Shown: in pieces, positions 59,619-64,000 of the stretch
Position numbering within the stretch: the first letter of the stretch is position 1
Layout of the letters: each line of letters begins with the position of its first letter
DNA from: Cudoniella acicularis
Taxonomy: Eukaryota > Ascomycota > Leotiomycetes > Helotiales > Helotiaceae
Direction of reading: 5' to 3'
DNA length: 64,000 bases
Assembly (NCBI GenBank): GCA_013054445.1
Contig: JAAMPI010000054.1
Location: forward strand, 1 to 64,000
The notes under the pieces: model-generated
What the model saw: only the letters and a program-made list of their open reading frames with translations
Told to the model about the DNA's origin: nothing
Database searches by the model: none
Position numbers and translations under genes: made by a program

Positions 59619-60794
59619 ATGTCTACCTCTCAAGACAACCGCGATAGCGCTCCCAACGGCGATGAGCTTGCTGACGGATTGAACAACCTCAGTGTTGGTG
59701 GTGAAGAGCCTCGTCTTGGTCCCGATGGCGAACCCCTCCCCAAGACCGACGAAGAGTATGCTGAGTCGCAGCTAACCCTTCGCGCGATTGTTTCCTCAAA
59801 GGAGGCTGGTGTGATCATTGGAAAGGGCGGAAAGAATGTAGCAGACTTGAGAGATGAGACTGGCTGCAAGGCTGGCGTTAGCAAAGTTGTTCAGGGTGTT
59901 CACGACCGTGTTTTGACTATTGCTGGAGGATGTGAAGCTATCTCTAAGGCTTACGCTATCGTGGCAAAAGCTTTACTGGAAGGCGCTCCTCAAATGGGTA
60001 TGGGTGGAGTTGTGTCAAATAATGGCACTCATCGTAAGTCTCAACTTCCATTTTCCTGATACAGTATTTTCACTGACTGGCTCCTAGCAATCAAGCTGCT
60101 GATCTCTCACAACCAAATGGGCACGATCATTGGCCGACAAGGTCTCAAAATCAAGCACATCCAGGATGTATCTGGTGTTCGCATGGTAGCGCAGAAAGAA
60201 ATGCTGCCTCAATCAACTGAGCGCATTGTCGAAGTCCAAGGCAGCCCTGAAGGTATCCAAAAGGCTGTTTGGGAGATATGCAAATGTTTGGTAGACGACT
60301 GGCAGCGGGGTACTGGCACCGTTCTCTATAATCCAGTTGTTCGAACCCAGCCTGGAGCAGCAGGAATGGGACAAAGTCTTGGTGGCAACCCTCGTGGTGA
60401 ATACAACAATGCACGTGTTATGCGTACTGGAAATGGCGCCGACTTCAGCGAAGGAGCCCCTCGAGCCTACAACAATCGCCGTTCAGATTCCGATGCTGCT
60501 CAACGTGGTCCACCAACACATGATGAGAACGGAGAGGAGCTCCAGACTCAAAACATCAGCATTCCATCCGACATGGTTGGCTGTATCATTGGCCGTGCTG
60601 GTAGCAAGATCAGTGAGATCCGGAAGACATCTGGAGCTCGTATCAGCATTGCCAAATCCCCTCATGACGAGACTGGTGAGCGTATGTTTACCATCATGGG
60701 TAGCGCCAAGGCTAATGAGACCGCCCTCTATCTCCTGTACGAGAATCTTGAGGCTGAGAAGATGCGTCGAAGCCAAGGTGTCCCTCAGGACTAG
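59619..60794 (+). CDS. rnc1: Triple-KH-domain RNA-binding protein
   Basis: Exons 59619-60033 and 60088-60794 (54-bp intron, GTAAGT, ACTGAC, CCTAG) encode 373 aa. Three KH domains each have an intact GxxG loop: KH1 about 51-120 (VIIGKGGKNV), KH2 about 140-215 (TIIGRQGLKI) and KH3 about 290-360 (CIIGRAGSKI). This is the poly(C)-binding type found in S. pombe Rnc1 and yeast Pbp2/Hek2, which bind and stabilise or localise mRNAs. Between KH2 and KH3 is a Gly/Asn/Arg-rich linker with NNRRSD. The acidic N-terminus (DELADGLNNLSVGGEE) resembles other fungal members. Confidence 0.94.
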
Positions 60795-62036
60795 GATCGA
60801 ACTTCTACTCGGACTCATCAAATTTCCTTTCATGCTGGCAAGCATTGTCTAGGTTCCACCAGATCTGACTTGCCGCGAGGCTGATATTGATGTGATGGAT
60901 CTCGGATGACGATTCAACCCTTAATTGACCCATATTCCCTTCACCAAAAGCAATTCTGGCACATTTTCACGATTTTCAACTTTCTTTTACGATACGGACT
61001 TTACGACGTTACGGTCATCGATATTTGCTTGGCACACAGGTTGCTGCTAGCAAGTGTCACCCCCTTGATAATCGACACAGACGATTCGCCTTGACTTTCA
61101 ATTCTTCAAGACACCGACACCCTGTCTTGACCTCTGCCAAACCGACGTCATCTTCGAACGTACGAGAAGCGACATAATCTCGTTATTCATGCGGCTATTG
61201 ACCCGATCCTAATAAAGTCACACATCACAACATGATCCTTTCCACTCAGTCACCACTCATGATCATTGTATCAGGCCTTCGCACTCACTCCCTGAAACAC
61301 ACCAAACAAAATAGCCCTATTCACCTCACTCGCTTGCCGTCTCGCCTGGTCATAGCCGCATACCGATCTATCGGACATGTAGGTAGATTTAGCCGTAGAA
61401 TAGGCAATATGAGCACCTCAACTCTTGCAATACTCACGTGATATATTGGTACCTTTGCACTGTGCCATGGTGTGATCTAAAAGGAATTGCAAAAATGGAG
61501 CATTAGGTAGGGACTTGGAGCAAGTCACTCAGCCGGTATTGTCGAATGGATTGTTTATAATAAGGTAATATATCCACAGGAGGATAGTGGTTTAGACATA
61601 TTTAGTAGTCTATCGGGTCTCCCTTTAATTCAGTATCAAGTGTATAAAATATAGTCAACGAAAATAGGTTGTTTTACTATCAAGTTCAACTAGATTGGGA
61701 GCACGGCACTTAAAAAAAAACACCCGACTGTATAAGAGCATGCACTGAGAGCGGGCTTCCTTAACTAGTTAGCAGAATTTGATGGATTTTTAAATTTAAC
61801 CTTTTACGCTCCATTGGTACAGGTCGTTGGTTCTGTGAAGTCCCCACGGTATTTGAGGCATCAAGTCCTGCTGACGCATTTACCGGACCTTCAACTTTCT
61901 CTCTTCAAGCAAATCCCACGCCAGCTATGCACTCCACCAACCAACCGCCTTGCTGTATAAACGCCCCGACAACCCCGACAACCCCTCTACTCCACACAAA
62001 CCCCCACATCCCACCACTTTCACCCTCTGCCTCCAC
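60795..62036. other. Intergenic
   Basis: 3' region of the KH gene, then AT-rich sequence with no recognised feature before the coactosin stop. Confidence 0.5.
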
Positions 62037-62462
62037 TTATAATCCTGCACCTCCAGCCTTTCTTAACCTGATCACAATATCCTTCTCGTCCAAATCCCCC
62101 TTATCCCTAGCGTCGACCTGTATGGAATGGTGCCCAAGGACCCGTTTGACCTCCCCACTCTCAATACTAACTCTAGCCTTGCGCATGACCTTCGTACCCT
62201 CTCCAATCCAGATCACGAGCACAAATTTCACACGCGTGCTCTCTGTGTCATTTGCATATTCGACACGCACGTAAGCGTATTGAGCTTGAGAGGGGTCCAA
62301 TTTCTCTGCGAGTTCTGCAAGTCCCCCACTGCCCGTCTCGCTGAGTTTCAGCTTATCGCCTATAGCAGCCGCATAGGATATTATTAACCAGTTTGTGTCG
62401 TCTTTGTCTGAGCGAATCTTTTCGTAGGCTTCGAGAACCTCGGAGGGATTTTCAAAAGACAT
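62037..62462 (-). CDS. Coactosin-like actin-binding protein
   Basis: A single exon of 141 aa consisting of one ADF/cofilin-homology domain: TNWLIISYAAAIGDKLKL, YAYVRVEYANDTESTRVKFV, LVIWIGEGTKVMRKARVS. The order and length fit coactosin, which binds F-actin along its sides and does not sever it. The Lys/Arg cluster after the IWIGEG strand and the ending HSIQVDARDKGDLDEKDIV are typical. It is expected in the cytosol at actin structures. It is divergent from HUT1, 486 bp between ATGs. Confidence 0.92.
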   Translation of the reverse strand: MSFENPSEVLEAYEKIRSDKDDTNWLIISYAAAIGDKLKLSETGSGGLAELAEKLDPSQAQYAYVRVEYANDTESTRVKFVLVIWIGEGTKVMRKARVSIESGEVKRVLGHHSIQVDARDKGDLDEKDIVIRLRKAGGAGL

Positions 62463-62948
62463 CGTGGCTGTAAGTTGGGCGTAAGGCTGGACAGTGCTGG
62501 GTGCTTGTGGCTGAAAATTCAGAGGTCTCTTAAGGGCTGGTCTGGTGCTGGAAAGACCCTAAACTCAGAGGTGCAAGTTGCGCGTTTGTAGACTATGCTA
62601 CGAGAATTGAATTGGACAAGTTACCTTCTTGGTGAGAAATTCAAGGAGTTGTAAGCTGTAGCGCCGCAGTCCAAGTATCAAATGCGAAGTACTGCCGCTT
62701 CTCACCGCTGAGCGGGACATCGGGATTCAGGACCCCGGCCCCGGATTTCGAGCCGGATAACCATGAGCCTGCTCTAAAATTAGACCTTCAAGGTGGCCTT
62801 TGAGAAGTCTCGCGCTCGGTTTGTCCAAATCACCACATATCGTCCCAATGACTGCCTGTATTTCTCGTTAGAATTTCCTTAAATTCAGCCGTCGTCGATT
62901 TCAATTTTCGTTCAGTCTCTCATTCAATTTTGTGTATCGCGATTCATT
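62463..62948. promoter_or_regulatory. Bidirectional promoter, coactosin / HUT1
   Basis: Shared upstream region of two divergent genes. No site claimed. Confidence 0.5.
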
Positions 62949-64000
62949 ATGGCTCGAACCAAGCAAGCTACACCTTTGCGCCGAGACCCTTCATCCGAGT
63001 ACGTTCAAGGCAATGCGAATGGGACACCAAGTCGAAGCCCAAGAAACTTGGACTCGGAAAAGATGAATGGGAACTCGACGAATGGGTATCCAAATGGGAG
63101 TCTGCTGCATGTCGATGCGCCGGTCAAGAAAGAGGCTGGCGCATTGCAATTCTTAATAGCAGTTGGAGGTATTTACGGCTCGTTGTAAGTACATCCTCCT
63201 CCTACGGGGGTAATTCTAACAACTCTGAATAGCTTAACGTGGGCCCTCCTCCAAGAACGTCTGACTACAACTCCATACGGCGACTCTTCTGCGCCTGAGC
63301 TCTTCAAATTCCCCGTCTTCCTTAATACCGTTCAATCCCTCTTTGCAGCCCTCGTTGGCTATGTCTACCTCCAATTCGATACTGCGCCGGGCGCGAAAGC
63401 AGCACCTATATTTCCGAATCGCAAGATCGTCGTACCTCTGCTTCTCGTGGCAATTACCTCTTCATTGGCCTCACCATTTGGCTACGCATCCCTCGCTCAC
63501 ATCGACTACATAACCTTCATCCTGGCGAAATCCTGCAAGCTACTTCCAGTTATGTTCCTCCACATTACGCTATTCCAGAAGAAATACCCTCTTTACAAAT
63601 ACATGGTTGTTCTGGCAGTCACTTCAGGGGTGGCAGTCTTCACTCTCCATGCTGGGTCAGCAAAAGCGCATGCCAAACCTTCTAAGGCCTCGGTCAACCC
63701 AGATCGGAACAGCACTTGGGGTCTTCTTCTGCTGGGAATCAACCTTCTCTTTGATGGCCTCACCAATACCACTCAAGATTACATCTTCCAAACATACCAG
63801 CCATACAAGGGTCCACAAATGATGTGTGCAAATAACATAATGAGCACTCTCATTACATTCTCCTACCTCGGACTCTCTCCATACATTGTCCACACTGGAA
63901 TTGGAGAGTACTTGGGCATGGATTTAACATCCGGAAACGGCGGTGGTGAGTTTGCCGCTGCATGGGGATTCATGACAAGACACCCCGGCGTCTGGTACGA
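62949..64000 (+). CDS. HUT1: UDP-galactose transporter homolog HUT1 (partial)
   Basis: Exon 1 is 62949-63184 and exon 2 begins at 63233 (48-bp intron, GTAAGT, TCTAAC, ATAG) and runs off the window. The first 334 residues show a polar N-terminus, then membrane segments starting FLIAVGGIYGSFLTWALLQE, with KFPVFLNTVQSLFAALVGYV, ASPFGYASLAHIDYITFILA, KSCKLLPVM and LLFDGLTNTTQDYIF. These are hallmarks of the HUT1/SLC35B1 nucleotide-sugar transporter family, which acts in the ER membrane. The yeast protein was named a UDP-galactose transporter, and SLC35B1 is reported to carry adenine nucleotides, so the substrate is open. The C-terminal third is outside the window. Confidence 0.93.

Overview
This window is nuclear DNA from a filamentous ascomycete. 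It is probably a Leotiomycetes/Helotiales-type fungus, but that placement is an impression, not a test. The evidence is short introns (about 45-90 bp) with GTRNGT donors, CTAAC/CTGAC branch points and YAG acceptors. Gene content agrees: ribosome-associated Hsp70 Ssb, a Sas4-type SAS subunit, TAF2, a PAS kinase, 2EXR-domain proteins, a GPI-anchored Cys-rich surface protein and IQ-motif proteins. All exon boundaries were worked out by hand from reading frame plus splice signals.

Layout. Bases 1-5.2 kb are gene-poor, with degenerate short repeats, a decayed transposon end and one small gene relic. From 5.2 to 15.8 kb lie a Cys-rich single-pass surface protein, a frameshifted Ser/Thr-rich relic, a MITE, a DsbA-like protein, a YPT35-type PX protein, a GPI-anchored protein and a CDP-alcohol phosphotransferase. 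From 17.7 to 34.5 kb is a dense housekeeping block: IQ protein, Sas4, TAF2, CDC26, an RGG-rich predicted mitochondrial protein, mitochondrial ribosome recycling factor, a frameshifted 2EXR gene and Ssb. From 34.7 to 36.7 kb a second MITE sits beside a broken multi-pass membrane gene and a second Cys-rich secreted gene. From 38 to 47.5 kb are a PAS kinase, a 3.8 kb stretch with no gene seen, and an F-box/LRR protein ending in a CAAX box. From 47.5 to 52 kb is a repeat island with a 127-bp repeat family, a hAT-like element and 15-bp minisatellites around a 2EXR gene. From 52 to 64 kb are a WGDF-motif protein divergent from a TBC RabGAP, a triple-KH protein, coactosin, and HUT1, which runs off the end.

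Functional links. Most genes are unrelated housekeeping neighbours. The clearest groupings are divergent or convergent pairs: CDC26 with the RGG mitochondrial protein, RRF with 2EXR, the WGDF protein with TBC, and coactosin with HUT1. Membrane traffic recurs (PX, TBC, HUT1, CDP-alcohol transferase), but I see no operon-like system. The least ordinary items are a small MITE family with TA target duplications (one copy in the Ssb promoter), the CAAX F-box protein, the RGG mitochondrial protein and the dispersed 127-bp repeat. Four genes carry apparent frame breaks, which may be decay or sequencing error.
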